From CAWGYQ01 sp963817395 (lineage in GTDB: Bacteria > Acidobacteriota > Vicinamibacteria > Vicinamibacterales > CAVPJW01), in assembly GCA_963817395.1 (NCBI GenBank), contig CAWFOC010000003.1, positions 186,001-250,000 of the forward strand: a stretch of 64,000 nucleotides of DNA, in the 5' to 3' direction. The notes under the pieces were generated by a model. The model was not told where the DNA came from and made no database searches. It saw only the letters and a program-made list of their open reading frames with translations. Below are positions 1 through 8,301 of this stretch, in pieces. Position 1 is the stretch's first letter, and each line of letters begins with the position of its first letter. The translations under genes were made by a program, and so were the position numbers.

Positions 1-936
1 CCATTTCGGACGGCGGGACGAGGCGACACGCTCGACGAAGGCCGTCTTCGCTGCCTGGTCGGCCTGCGAGTAGTGCGTGCGCGTCTCCATGTAATCGGAC
101 CAGTGTGATTCGGTTTGGCCCGGCGTCAGGCGGGTGAGCGTCCGCGAAAGCTGGGAGAGGAGCGACTGCAGGACGAACGTCGCCTTCTCCGGGTTGGATT
201 CAGCCGGCGTGTGCCGCGCTCCTCGACCCTCGTCCGCGCCCTTGCCGAGCCGCGCGGGCAGTGTGGCCAGCGTGAGCGCGGGCGGCAGCCATTTGCGAAT
301 CGGTCCGAAGATCCGCGCGGCTTCCTCCGGCTCCACGCCGTCTCGCCGCGTGAAGAACAGGTCACTCGAAGGAAGGCCGAAACGCTGTCTGAGAAGCAGG
401 GGCAGGAGAAAGGTTCGGACAAACTGCGCGTAGGGCAGCCACCGGGAGTCGCCCGTGTCGCGCCGCTCCACCGAAAGCACATCGACGAACACGGCATGGG
501 GTCCACGGAAGAGCACGTTGTAGGGCGTCGCGTCCTTGAGGCCGAGGCCATGCGGCAGGAGCGCGCGGGCAAGCTCGAGCGTCAGTGATCCCGCCTCTCG
601 AAGCATCTCGGCGGGCCATTCGTGCGGATAGCTGGCGAAGCGAATCGCCTCGTGCTCGACGACGAGCGCACCTGCGGTCTCGTCGATGATCGTGGCGAGT
701 TCGGCGCTCTCGTCGCGCAATCGACGGACGGCCTCGCCGTCGAGCTTGGTGGTCCCGACGATGCGGCCCGATTTCATCCAGGTCGCGGCAACGGGCGACG
801 CGAGAAACGCCTGAAAGTCGTCGAGGCCGCCCGTTCCGACAATCCGCACGATGCGATCGTCGAGGCGGCAGAGGCGGCCGGAGGGATCTCGAAACGATGC
901 GGCGAGGCGGCCTGCGGATGGCGCCCGGTCGCTCAT
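1..936 (-). CDS. NoeA-type methyltransferase-like protein, C-terminal part outside window
   Basis: An open frame of 312 codons runs from ATG at 936 off the left edge without a stop. Residues 44-56 (FLASPVAATWMKS), 103-108 (YPHEWP) and 133-140 (LKDATPYN) followed by VLFRG and FVDVLS recall the N-terminal half of proteins annotated as NoeA-related or class I SAM-dependent methyltransferases. The KDATPYN...VD pattern resembles the D-x4-N...D catalytic loop of aminoglycoside-kinase-like folds, so a phosphotransferase-like domain before the methyltransferase domain is possible. The methyltransferase domain itself would lie outside. The start overlaps the stop of the upstream small gene as ATGA, so the two are probably co-translated. 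A role in surface polysaccharide or nodulation-factor-like modification is inferred from neighbours. Confidence 0.7.
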   Translation of the reverse strand, partial: MSDRAPSAGRLAASFRDPSGRLCRLDDRIVRIVGTGGLDDFQAFLASPVAATWMKSGRIVGTTKLDGEAVRRLRDESAELATIIDETAGALVVEHEAIRFASYPHEWPAEMLREAGSLTLELARALLPHGLGLKDATPYNVLFRGPHAVFVDVLSVERRDTGDSRWLPYAQFVRTFLLPLLLRQRFGLPSSDLFFTRRDGVEPEEAARIFGPIRKWLPPALTLATLPARLGKGADEGRGARHTPAESNPEKATFVLQSLLSQLSRTLTRLTPGQTESHWSDYMETRTHYSQADQAAKTAFVERVASSRRPKW

Positions 937-1238
937 TCCGAGGGCTGATCGGTCTCGGTCTTGTCGCTCTTCTTCCAGAACGTGATCCGCGTGAGGAACC
1001 GGCGGAAATAGAAGGCGCCACCGAAAAACGCGGCAAGAATCGCCTGCCAGATGAGCGCGCCCGAGCCGGGATCGATGTAGGCGTGGAGCGGCGCCTCGCT
1101 CATCATCTGCAGCGTGGCCACGCACACGATCAGGTCCACAGCGACTCGCGCCCGTGCCGAGGCCGGCCTGGGGTGATCCGGCGGCGTCGCGTCGCGAGTT
1201 GAGGAATTAGCCGAACGGTGCCAGTCGTCTCGTCCCAT
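933..1238 (-). CDS. Small membrane protein with YIDPGSG motif
   Basis: The C-terminal part is convincing: a hydrophobic stretch, then LHA followed by YIDPGSGALIWQ, a transmembrane segment (AILAAFFGGAFYF) and a basic, Lys/Asp-rich tail. Small proteins beginning AYIDPG after a signal peptide are common next to NoeA-like genes in polysaccharide clusters; their function is unknown. The start is uncertain. ATG 1238 is given, but GTG 1127 or the paired ATGs at 1106 and 1103 would also leave a hydrophobic N-terminus; none has a clear ribosome binding site. The stop overlaps the next gene's ATG by 4 nt (ATGA). Cleavage after LHA, exposing YIDPG, is a guess. Confidence 0.6.
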   Translation of the reverse strand: MGRDDWHRSANSSTRDATPPDHPRPASARARVAVDLIVCVATLQMMSEAPLHAYIDPGSGALIWQAILAAFFGGAFYFRRFLTRITFWKKSDKTETDQPSE

Positions 1239-1396
1239 AGTCCGACGTGTCAGAAGGTAGCACAAAGAACAGTACAATGTATCCGGCCGCACGACGCTTC
1301 GTGGCGCGACGCGCCCGCCAGCGATATTCCAGCGGATATTTACGCGTTTTCCGGGAGCATCGACGCTGGACCTCGAGGCGCGCCGGGGTGTGACAG

Positions 1397-1627
1397 GTGC
1401 GACAGATCGACGATCGAGCCATCAGGGCGCACGCCGACCGCAGCTTTCGGTCCGAGTACGATTACGCGCTCTTCGAATACGACCGAAGCGCCAAGGTGCT
1501 GGCCTTCTGGCGGAAGAAGCCGACCAGGTCCGTCGGGATCGTCGGCCGGCGGTTCACGGAGAATTCGTGGACGCAGGACATCGTGATCGGTCACGTGCAG
1601 TACGCCCTCGCGCATCAGCCGTCCTGA
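1397..1627 (+). pseudogene. Methyltransferase remnant with in-frame internal deletion
   Basis: This 76-residue frame starts with GTG and matches the first ~38 residues of the complete methyltransferase at 49647-50502 (MRQIDD, FRSEYDYALFEY, RSAK-AF). Its last ~27 residues match that protein's C-terminus (GRR...TQD...YALA against GRR...TQD...YVLA). The central ~200 residues, with the whole SAM-binding fold (DCGCGGGG) and the HAVIEHV segment, are missing, yet the frame is kept. It cannot be an active methyltransferase. It lies just upstream of a GNAT gene whose paralogue sits beside the complete copy. It could be a decayed duplicate, a small expressed product, or an assembly collapse. Confidence 0.7.
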
Positions 1628-1643
1628 CCGGATCGAAACGAGC

Positions 1644-2687
1644 ATGGCAGAGATAGACCGATACCGTACCGACGACAGACGGGGAGTCGAGACGCTCTAC
1701 AGGCGTGTCTTCGGTCGCGATGCGGCCGATGCCAGCCAGCTTCGCTGGGACTGGCAGTATCGCCGCAACCCGAACAACACCGACGGGACACCGCTCATCT
1801 GGGTGGCGCGCGAAGGACCCACGATTGTGGGCCAGTACGCGGCCATGCCCGTGCGGCTGGGCATCAAGGGCCGGGAGATCGACGCAGCCTGGGGAATGGA
1901 CGTGATGGTCGCGCCCGAGCGCCAGCGGCAGGGCCTGGGCGAAGTGCTCTTCCGCACCTGGGACCGTGAGGTGGGCGCGTCACTCGGCCTCGGCCTTTCG
2001 GAGTCGTCGCACCGCCTCTTTCAGAAATTGAAGTGGGCTGACGTCGGCCCTGTGCCGTGCCTGGTGAAGCCGCTCTCGCGCCGCGCCGTGTTTCGTCCGC
2101 AGTGGCCGCAGGCGCTGAATCGCCTCGTCTCGGCGATCAGCCTGCCTGTCATCCGCATCATTGCCCGCACGAGGCCGGTGGAGGCCGAAGTGGAGGTAAT
2201 CCGTCGGTTCGACGATCGATTCACGGCACTCTGGGAACGCCTGGCGCCCAAGTTCGATTTCGTCGTCCGCCGCGATGCCCGATATCTCAACTGGAAGTAC
2301 ATCGAGCCGCCCCACGTGCGATACACCGTGGTCGCGCTCAAGCGCGGTGACGAGCCGCACGGCTACGCCGTCTATCGCCACCTGCGCGAGGCGCGGGGCC
2401 GCGTCACGCTGCTCGTCGACTTTCTGGTGGATCCCGACGACGAGCGCGGTCTCGAAGCGTTGCTCCGGTGGGTCGATCGGGAAGCAATCGCCGCCGACTC
2501 TGACAAGATCCGCTCCTTCGCGCTGCACGCGGGATTCCGGAAGGTGATGCGTCGATCGGGATACTTCCAGGTGAAATCCATCATGGAGTTCACGCTCAAG
2601 ATCAACGCCGTGGAGGTTCCCTCGAAGTTCTACGACGACCCCAGCCGGTGGCACGTCACCTTCGGCGATTCCGATCAGGATCGATGA
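1644..2687 (+). CDS. GNAT-family N-acyltransferase (copy 1)
   Basis: A 347-residue protein with a GNAT fold. MDVMVAPERQRQGLG near residues 87-101 is the R/Q-x-x-G-x-G/A acyl-CoA pyrophosphate loop. At over 300 residues it is about twice a single GNAT domain, so a second GNAT-like half (LDFLVD-type strand near residue 255) is likely, as in FemAB/LafA-like proteins of polysaccharide clusters. It has a frameshifted paralogue at 48579-49638; both end with RWHV-FGD-D-DR. The start ATG lies 16 nt after the methyltransferase remnant. Its stop overlaps the next small gene (ATGA). N- or O-acylation of a sugar precursor is inferred from context. Confidence 0.8.
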   Translation: MAEIDRYRTDDRRGVETLYRRVFGRDAADASQLRWDWQYRRNPNNTDGTPLIWVAREGPTIVGQYAAMPVRLGIKGREIDAAWGMDVMVAPERQRQGLGEVLFRTWDREVGASLGLGLSESSHRLFQKLKWADVGPVPCLVKPLSRRAVFRPQWPQALNRLVSAISLPVIRIIARTRPVEAEVEVIRRFDDRFTALWERLAPKFDFVVRRDARYLNWKYIEPPHVRYTVVALKRGDEPHGYAVYRHLREARGRVTLLVDFLVDPDDERGLEALLRWVDREAIAADSDKIRSFALHAGFRKVMRRSGYFQVKSIMEFTLKINAVEVPSKFYDDPSRWHVTFGDSDQDR

Positions 2688-2827
2688 CGCGTCCATCCTG
2701 GGTCGATCTGACGTCGTGGACCACGCGGGCTGTCCTGCAGGCGCGCAATCTGGGGCTGCTCGATCCTCGTTCTCCCGAAGGACACTTTTTCCAGAAGACG
2801 GGCCGCACCGTCGGGGTCGAGCAGTGA
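2684..2827 (+). CDS. Small 47-residue protein, translationally coupled on both sides
   Basis: ATG 2684 overlaps the GNAT stop (ATGA) and the TGA at 2825-2827 overlaps the GTG of the deacetylase (GTGA). The product begins MTRPSWVDLTSWTTRAVLQ and ends GHFFQKTGRTVGVEQ. The double overlap, balanced amino acid use and lack of a competing frame make it likely real. I do not recognise a family. It has no signal peptide or membrane helix. It may be a partner peptide of the adjacent acyltransferase or deacetylase, or the surviving tail of a larger lost protein. Many gene callers would absorb this DNA into an N-terminal extension of the deacetylase. Confidence 0.55.
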   Translation: MTRPSWVDLTSWTTRAVLQARNLGLLDPRSPEGHFFQKTGRTVGVEQ

Positions 2828-3780
2828 GCCGGCTGCACCTGCTGGTCGGCATCGACACAGAGGGTGACAACCAGTGGGACCCTGGCGCGCGAGCCAATCA
2901 GACGTTCGAGAACATCTACGCTCTTCCCGCGCTCCGCACGCTCTTGGCACGCGCGGGCGTCCGGCCCACGTATTTCACGACCTATCCGGTGGCGCGCGAT
3001 CCACGCTCCGCCGACGTGTTGCGCACCCTCGTCGCGGGCGGTGATTGCGAGATCGGGGCCCATCATCATGCCTGGGAAACACCGCCCTTCGATTCCGGCG
3101 ATGTCAATCGACACCTCTATGCGCTGTCGCTCGACGAGGAACGATTCGAGCAGCAACTGGCGCATCTGAGCGGCGCCCTTGCGGCATCGGTCGGAATCCG
3201 GCCGGTGTCCTACCGCTCGGGTCGATTCGGTCTGGGCGCGTCGCACGTGACGTCGCTCGAGCGCTCGGGCTTTCACATCGATTCCACGGTGGTCCCGCTC
3301 TTCAACGAGACGCACAAAGGCGGACCGGATTTTGTGGGCGCGGGGCTTCGACCTTATTTTCTCGCCTACGACGATGTGCGGCGTGCGGGCTCGAGCGATG
3401 TGCTCGAAGTCCCCGTGTCGACTGGGCTCAATCGCCAGTTGCCTGGCTGGCTCGAGCGGGCGTACGCGCGCGCACCGCGTCCATATTTTACGAGACGCAT
3501 GCTTCGTGCTCTGGGCATCGCTCGCATGCTGTGGCTACGCCCATCGTATTCGTCGCTGAGCGACATGCAGATGCTGGCGAGCCGCATCTGCCGGGCTCGC
3601 GTTCCCGTCCTCAACGTGATCTTCCACTCGAGCGAAGCGCTGGTGGGCGGAAGCCCCTACAACCGGACTGTTGAGGAGCTGACGGCGTTCCTCGACCGAC
3701 TCGACCGGTTCCTGCGCTACGCGGTGAAGGATCTCGGCGCGACGCCTGTGACCTTTCGCGAGTATCGTGCGACCTTCTGA
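2824..3780 (+). CDS. WalW-type polysaccharide deacetylase family protein
   Basis: From GTG 2824 the protein is 318 residues. It opens with LHLLVGIDTEGD (metal-binding Asp of NodB-like CE4 domains at residue 11), has a triple-His cluster AHHHAWETPPF near residue 80, and RSGRFG near 136, which is the WalW branch of the carbohydrate esterase 4 fold. It is predicted cytoplasmic. The family is linked to lipopolysaccharide or capsule assembly, and de-N-acetylation or glycan binding is the expected role. An upstream in-frame start at 2716 exists but would overlap the small gene; the GTGA overlap argues for 2824. The stop overlaps the glycosyltransferase start by one base (TGATG). Confidence 0.8.
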   Translation: MSRLHLLVGIDTEGDNQWDPGARANQTFENIYALPALRTLLARAGVRPTYFTTYPVARDPRSADVLRTLVAGGDCEIGAHHHAWETPPFDSGDVNRHLYALSLDEERFEQQLAHLSGALAASVGIRPVSYRSGRFGLGASHVTSLERSGFHIDSTVVPLFNETHKGGPDFVGAGLRPYFLAYDDVRRAGSSDVLEVPVSTGLNRQLPGWLERAYARAPRPYFTRRMLRALGIARMLWLRPSYSSLSDMQMLASRICRARVPVLNVIFHSSEALVGGSPYNRTVEELTAFLDRLDRFLRYAVKDLGATPVTFREYRATF

Positions 3781-4937
3781 TGCGCATCTGCCACATCACG
3801 CCGCATCTGCCGCCAGACCAGGCCGCCAATGCCCTGCTGCCCTATCATCTGGGTCTCTGGGCGCGCGAGGCAGGCGACGAGCCGGTGTACATCGCCCATC
3901 CATCGCGCGATGAGCGCGACGGCGAGCGTCGCGTGGCGTTGCCCGGAGAGGTCACGTGGGTGCCGCGCCGGCGCCGTGCGCGATCGCTGTCGAGCCGCGT
4001 CAAGATCGAGTCGCTCGTCAGTGCCTCGTCGGTGGTCCGAGCCGTGTCACCGATGATTCGCGAGTGCGATCTCGTGCACGTCCACAGCAATGGCTTGCTC
4101 GCCGAGGTGGGGGGCTTCGTGGCGAGATGGCTCGACAAGCCGTATGTGCTGACCTTGTACGGCACTGAGATCTGGCACTACAAACGCGGCGTCCGGTTTC
4201 TCGATCGGTTCACGCGGCTCTACCAGCGCGCCGCCTCTGTCACCTTCTACAGCCGAGGGCTGCTGAACCGGGCGTCGGATCTCGGACTCGAGAGGCCGGG
4301 TATGCGTGTGGTGTATCCGGCCGTCGCAGAGACGTTCACGCGTCTCGATCCCGGATCGCGCACGGCCCTGCGCCGAGAGCTCGGGCTCACCGAGGCGAAC
4401 GTCTTGCTCAACGTCAAACGGCTGCACCCGCTTGCCGGCCAGCGCCACCTGCTCCACGCCATGCCCGACCTACTTCGTGCACTTCCGGACACGCGCCTGG
4501 TTATCTGTGGCACCGGCCCACTCCGGGACGAGCTCGGGGAAGTCGCCGGCGCGGCAGGAGTGAGCGACCACGTCACCTTCACCGGCCTCGTCGACAATGA
4601 CTCCGTTGCCCGATTCGACCAGGCCGCTGACGTCTTCGTCCTGCCCTCGCTACTCGAGGCCTGTCCGACCGTAGCGCTCGAAGCTCTGGCGTCGGGCACG
4701 CCGGTCGTCTCGTCGGACAACCCGGGCGGCATCGAACTGGCGGAGTTGTTCGGTGACGCGGTGACGGTCGTGCCGCGCGAAGATTCCGGTGCCCTGGCGC
4801 GGGCGCTCATCGATCGGCTGGGGCGAAACGGCCGCGCGAGCGAGGCGGCCGCCGAGATGATCGAGGGCCGTTTCAGAGCTCCGCGCGCGGCCGCCGAATT
4901 TCGAGAAATCTATCGCGAGGCGCTGTCGGGCACATAG
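3780..4937 (+). CDS. GT4-family glycosyltransferase
   Basis: A 385-residue GT-B enzyme. The N-terminal Rossmann domain has DLVHVHSNG and LTLYGTEIWH. The C-terminal domain has the nucleotide-sugar site LLEACPTVALEALASGTPVV with the E-x7-E pair of retaining GT4 enzymes, followed by NPGGIEL. It would add a sugar from a nucleotide donor to a lipid-linked or growing surface glycan at the cytoplasmic face. It is coupled to the deacetylase by a 1-nt stop/start overlap and ends the polysaccharide block; the next gene, yqeY, begins after 40 nt with its own Shine-Dalgarno. Donor and acceptor cannot be told from sequence. Confidence 0.88.
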   Translation: MRICHITPHLPPDQAANALLPYHLGLWAREAGDEPVYIAHPSRDERDGERRVALPGEVTWVPRRRRARSLSSRVKIESLVSASSVVRAVSPMIRECDLVHVHSNGLLAEVGGFVARWLDKPYVLTLYGTEIWHYKRGVRFLDRFTRLYQRAASVTFYSRGLLNRASDLGLERPGMRVVYPAVAETFTRLDPGSRTALRRELGLTEANVLLNVKRLHPLAGQRHLLHAMPDLLRALPDTRLVICGTGPLRDELGEVAGAAGVSDHVTFTGLVDNDSVARFDQAADVFVLPSLLEACPTVALEALASGTPVVSSDNPGGIELAELFGDAVTVVPREDSGALARALIDRLGRNGRASEAAAEMIEGRFRAPRAAAEFREIYREALSGT

Positions 4938-4977
4938 GTGACGCGGCGCCAGCCCGCACGTCTGATCGGAGGTTTTT

Positions 4978-5427
4978 GTGGCACTCCTCGACGAAGTGAA
5001 CACGGCCATTGCGGCCTCGATGAAGGCGAAGGACCAGGCTCGACTCTCGACCCTGCGAATGCTCAAGGCTGCTCTGGTCAGCCGCTCGGTGCACGAGGGG
5101 CGCGCTCTGAGCGACGAAGAGGCTCTGCAGGTGGTCGGCTCGCTCGTCAAGCAGCGCCGCGAGTCAATCGAGCATTTCGAAAAGGCCGGGCGAGCGGATC
5201 TCGTGAACAAGGAGACGCTCGAGATTGGCGTCCTCGAAAGCTACCTTCCCGCGGCGGCCGGTCCCGAGGAAATCGAACAGGCCATCGACGCCGCCATCGC
5301 GGAGACCGGCGCCGTCTCGGCCCGTGATCTCGGGCGCGTGATGAAGGCGGCGCTGGGCCGCCTGGCGGGTCGAGGCGTCGACGGGAAGGTCGTCAACGAG
5401 ATCGTGCGCCGGCGACTCGGAGGGTGA
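4978..5427 (+). CDS. yqeY: GatB/YqeY domain protein
   Basis: A 149-residue protein of normal YqeY length. It has the N-terminal helical part (LNTAIAASMKAKD-like opening, RLSTLRMLKAAL near residue 25) and the C-terminal tail (DLGRVMKAALGRLAGRGVDGK...VNEIVRRRL), which resembles the GatB tRNA-binding C-domain. The family is widely conserved and thought to act in aminoacyl-tRNA amidotransferase-type tRNA handling, but the exact role is unknown. GTG 4978 is chosen because GGAGG lies 4 nt upstream. The stop directly abuts the TTG of murJ. Confidence 0.9.
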   Translation: MALLDEVNTAIAASMKAKDQARLSTLRMLKAALVSRSVHEGRALSDEEALQVVGSLVKQRRESIEHFEKAGRADLVNKETLEIGVLESYLPAAAGPEEIEQAIDAAIAETGAVSARDLGRVMKAALGRLAGRGVDGKVVNEIVRRRLGG

Positions 5428-7027
5428 TTGGCCGCTCCTCCGCGACTCGCGCGTACCGCCGGACTCATCAGCCTCGCGACGATGGCCAGCCGCCTGCTCG
5501 GGCTCGTGCGCGAGCAGGTGATCGCTTACCTGTTCGGCGCGAGCCACGCGGTCGACGCCTTCAACGTCGCGTTCCGCATTCCGAACCTGCTCCGCGATCT
5601 CTTCGCCGAAGGGGCGATGAGCGCCGCGTTCATCCCTACGTTCACCCGATATCTGTCGACACGCGGGAAAGACGATGCCTGGCGGCTGGGTGGTATCGTC
5701 CTGACTGCGCTGATCGTCACGACCCTCAGCCTGGCGGCGATCGGGATGGTGTTCGCCGAGCCAATCGTCCGTCTCTTCGCTGGCGCTTTCGCCAGTGTGC
5801 CCGGCAAGCTCGAGCTGACGGTGCTGCTCACGCGCGTGATGCTTCCGTTCCTCACGCTCGTCGCCGTCGCGGCAGCGGTGATGGGCATGCTGAATTCGCT
5901 CAACCGCTTCTTCGTTCCGGCGCTCTCTCCGGCCATGTTCAACGTCGGCACGATCATCTGTGCGCTGCTGCTCGTCCCGGTGATGCACGGTCTCGGGCAG
6001 CCCGGCGTTCTCGCGCTCGCCATCGGCACTATCGTGGGCGGCTTCGGCCAGATTGCCCTCCAGTGGCCGGTGCTGCGGGCGGCCGGCTTCCGCTACCGGC
6101 CGCGACTGGACCTGCGTGATGAAGGTCTGCGCACCATTTTCTTCCTGATGATCCCCGGCGTGGTTGGCCTTGCCGGCGTGCAGATCAACCTGTTCGTCAA
6201 CACGGTGCTCGCCACCGGTCAGGGTGAGGGCGCCGTGTCGTGGCTCAACTATGCCTTCCGCCTGATGTACATGCCCATCGGGCTTTTCGGCGTGTCCGTG
6301 GCTACGGCTGCGCTTCCCTCACTTTCGCGACAGGCCGCAGAAGACGACTTCGCGGCCATGCGTGCGACGCTGTCGAACGGCCTTCGCCTGATGTTGATGT
6401 TGAACGTGCCCGCGACGGCGGGCCTGATTGCGCTGGCAACTCCGATCGTCGCCCTGCTCTTCGAGCATGGACGCTTCACCCCGGCGGACACCGCCGCGAC
6501 CGCAGCCGCGCTGGTGTGTTACGCCATCGGGCTTGTCGGCTATTCGGCCGTGAAGCTGGCCGTTCCTTCCTTCTATGCCCTGAAGGACACCCGCACTCCG
6601 GTGGCGGCGAGCCTCACCGCGGTCGCGGTGAACATCGTGCTCAATTTGTGGCTCGTCCGGGTGATGGGCTATCGCGGCCTGGCACTCGGCACGGCCGTGG
6701 CTGCGGTCGTCAACGGAGCTCTGCTCCTTCTGCTGCTCCGGCGACGGCTCGGCGGCCTCGACGGCACTCGCGTCGGCATCGCCTTCGGCAAGATCACGAT
6801 CGCGTCGCTCGCGATGGCAATGGCGGCCTGGGCCGCGGCGCGTGAGGTTGAAGCGTTGCTCCCGGGCACGTCGATCCCGCACCTGCTCGTGCGCGTCGGC
6901 GATGGCCATTCTGTCCGGTGTCGTCGCGCTGGCGCTTTCGGCGCGGCTGCTGAGAATCGCCGAGTTCGAGAGCGCGACGGAACTTCTCTGGCGGCGCCTC
7001 GCGCCCGACAAGACAAGGGGTCGATGA
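5428..7027 (+). CDS. murJ: Lipid II flippase MurJ (frameshifted near its C-terminus)
   Basis: MurJ moves lipid II across the inner membrane for peptidoglycan synthesis. The opening SLATMASRLLGLVREQVIAYLFG and GASHAVDAFNVAFRIPNLLRDLFAEGAMSAAFIP are diagnostic of MurJ/MviN. The rest is a 14-helix hydrophobic protein, about 532 residues after repair. One extra base near 6899-6901 (GG in gtcggcgatg) breaks the frame: the true C-terminus continues as VAMAILSGVVALALSARLLR to a stop at 7025-7027. Uncorrected, the frame runs into the next gene and gives a false 940-residue MurJ-MFS fusion. The TTG start follows a GGAGG. Its stop overlaps the MFS ATG (ATGA). Confidence 0.88.
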
Positions 7028-8250
7028 AACGACTGCGTGTGCCGCTCGATCGTGTCGTCATCTCGATGGCGAGTACCCACTTTCTCGTCGATGGCTTCGG
7101 CAACGTCTATGCGCCGCTGTTGCCGTTGCTGATCCCGCGCCTCGATCTTTCGTTGACCGCGGCCGGAGTCCTCGCGACGTGCTTTCAGATCGCGTCCTCG
7201 GTGTCGCAGCTCGGGTTCGGACAGCTCGCCGACCGCTGGCGGCCGCGGGTACTGCTCATCGGCGGACCGTTTCTGGCGGTCAGCGTGCTGAGCCTCGCCG
7301 GTCTCGCCACCTCGCCCCTCATGCTGGCAGTGATTCTGATGATCGGTGGCCTCGGAGGCGCCGCGTTTCACCCGCCCGCCGCGGCGCTCGTGCATAAGCG
7401 GGGCAAGAAGAATCCCGGCCTGGCGATGTCGGTGCACATCACCGGTGGCTCGCTCGGCTTTTCGCTGGGTCCGCTGGTGTTTGCACCGTTGGCCGGCGCG
7501 TTCGGCATGCACTGGACGCCCGTCGTCGCCATTCCGGCAATCGCCATCCTGGCGTATCTGTTACGGGACGTGCCTCCACTCGAGGCCCCGCACGCCAAGG
7601 GTGACGGCGGCGGGTTCCGGGCACTCAGGCCGTACGCCTTTCCGTTGTCGATGCTGTACCTGGTGGTGGTGCTGCGGACGCTCGCGTCGCTGAGCTTCGC
7701 CACGTTTGTGCCGGTGATGCTCACCCGACGCGGGATGAGCGTGGCGGAGGCCGGGGTCGTCAGCACCATCTACCTGTTCGCCACCGGCATCGGCGGCTTC
7801 CTCGGCGGGCCGATGGCCGATCGGTTCGGCGCCAAGCGCGTGATCATACAGTCGCTCCTGGTCGCGGTGCCGTTTCTCGCACTGGCGCCATTCACATCCG
7901 GCTGGCTGTTCGTGCTGCTGATCTCGATCGGCGGGTTCTTCCTGCAGTCCACACTGCCGGTGAACGTCATTTTCGGACAGGCGATCGCCCCCGTCAGCGC
8001 GGCCACCGTCTCCTCGTTGATGATGGGTTTCGCGTGGGGCACCGGCGGCCTGAGCGTCCCCTTCGTCGGGATGCTGGCGGATCGTGTGGGCATCGAACTC
8101 GCGTTGGCGGTGATGGCGTTCGTGCCTATCGTCGCCGCGGCGTGCGCGTGGCCGCTGCCGGCTCATGCGCCGCACGTCGTGCCGCAGCCCTCTGACGTGG
8201 GCATCGCCGAGTCGAGAGAGATGAGCGCGGAGCCCGAGCGCCGTCCCTGA
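7024..8250 (+). CDS. MFS transporter, fosmidomycin-resistance (Fsr) type
   Basis: A 408-residue, 12-helix major facilitator. STHFLVDGFGNVYAPLLPLL at the N-terminus, GGLGGAAFHPPAAALV near residues 110-125 and GGSLGFSLGPLV are typical of the Fsr family of drug/proton antiporters, together with loop motif GQLADRWRPR between helices 2 and 3 and GGPMADRFGAKR in the second half. The real start is ATG 7024, overlapping the murJ stop. The physiological substrate is unknown; relatives export fosmidomycin or other small molecules. Confidence 0.85.
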   Translation: MKRLRVPLDRVVISMASTHFLVDGFGNVYAPLLPLLIPRLDLSLTAAGVLATCFQIASSVSQLGFGQLADRWRPRVLLIGGPFLAVSVLSLAGLATSPLMLAVILMIGGLGGAAFHPPAAALVHKRGKKNPGLAMSVHITGGSLGFSLGPLVFAPLAGAFGMHWTPVVAIPAIAILAYLLRDVPPLEAPHAKGDGGGFRALRPYAFPLSMLYLVVVLRTLASLSFATFVPVMLTRRGMSVAEAGVVSTIYLFATGIGGFLGGPMADRFGAKRVIIQSLLVAVPFLALAPFTSGWLFVLLISIGGFFLQSTLPVNVIFGQAIAPVSAATVSSLMMGFAWGTGGLSVPFVGMLADRVGIELALAVMAFVPIVAAACAWPLPAHAPHVVPQPSDVGIAESREMSAEPERRP

Positions 8251-8263
8251 AGGTTCAGCGGCG

Positions 8264-8279
8264 GCGGCTGTGGTACGAT
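8264..8279 (+). promoter_or_regulatory. Putative extended -10 promoter motif
   Basis: GCGGCTGTGGTACGAT contains TGG-TACGAT, an extended -10 (TGn plus TAnnAT), 22 nt before the rhomboid ATG. The same 16-mer with one mismatch precedes the P1 peptidase at 18054 (18013-18028). No good -35 is visible. Function is inferred. Confidence 0.4.
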
Positions 8280-8301
8280 CCGGTCGAAAGAAAATCCTTC
8301 C

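Noticed and set aside
2716..2823. N-terminal extension of the WalW-type deacetylase to 2716
   Set aside because: The extra residues are low-complexity and overlap the 47-residue gene; the family N-terminus begins right after GTG 2824.
5428..8250. Single 940-residue frame that looks like a MurJ-MFS fusion
   Set aside because: The junction sequence matches neither family. Removing one G near 6900 restores the normal MurJ C-terminus and a separate MFS start with an ATGA overlap.
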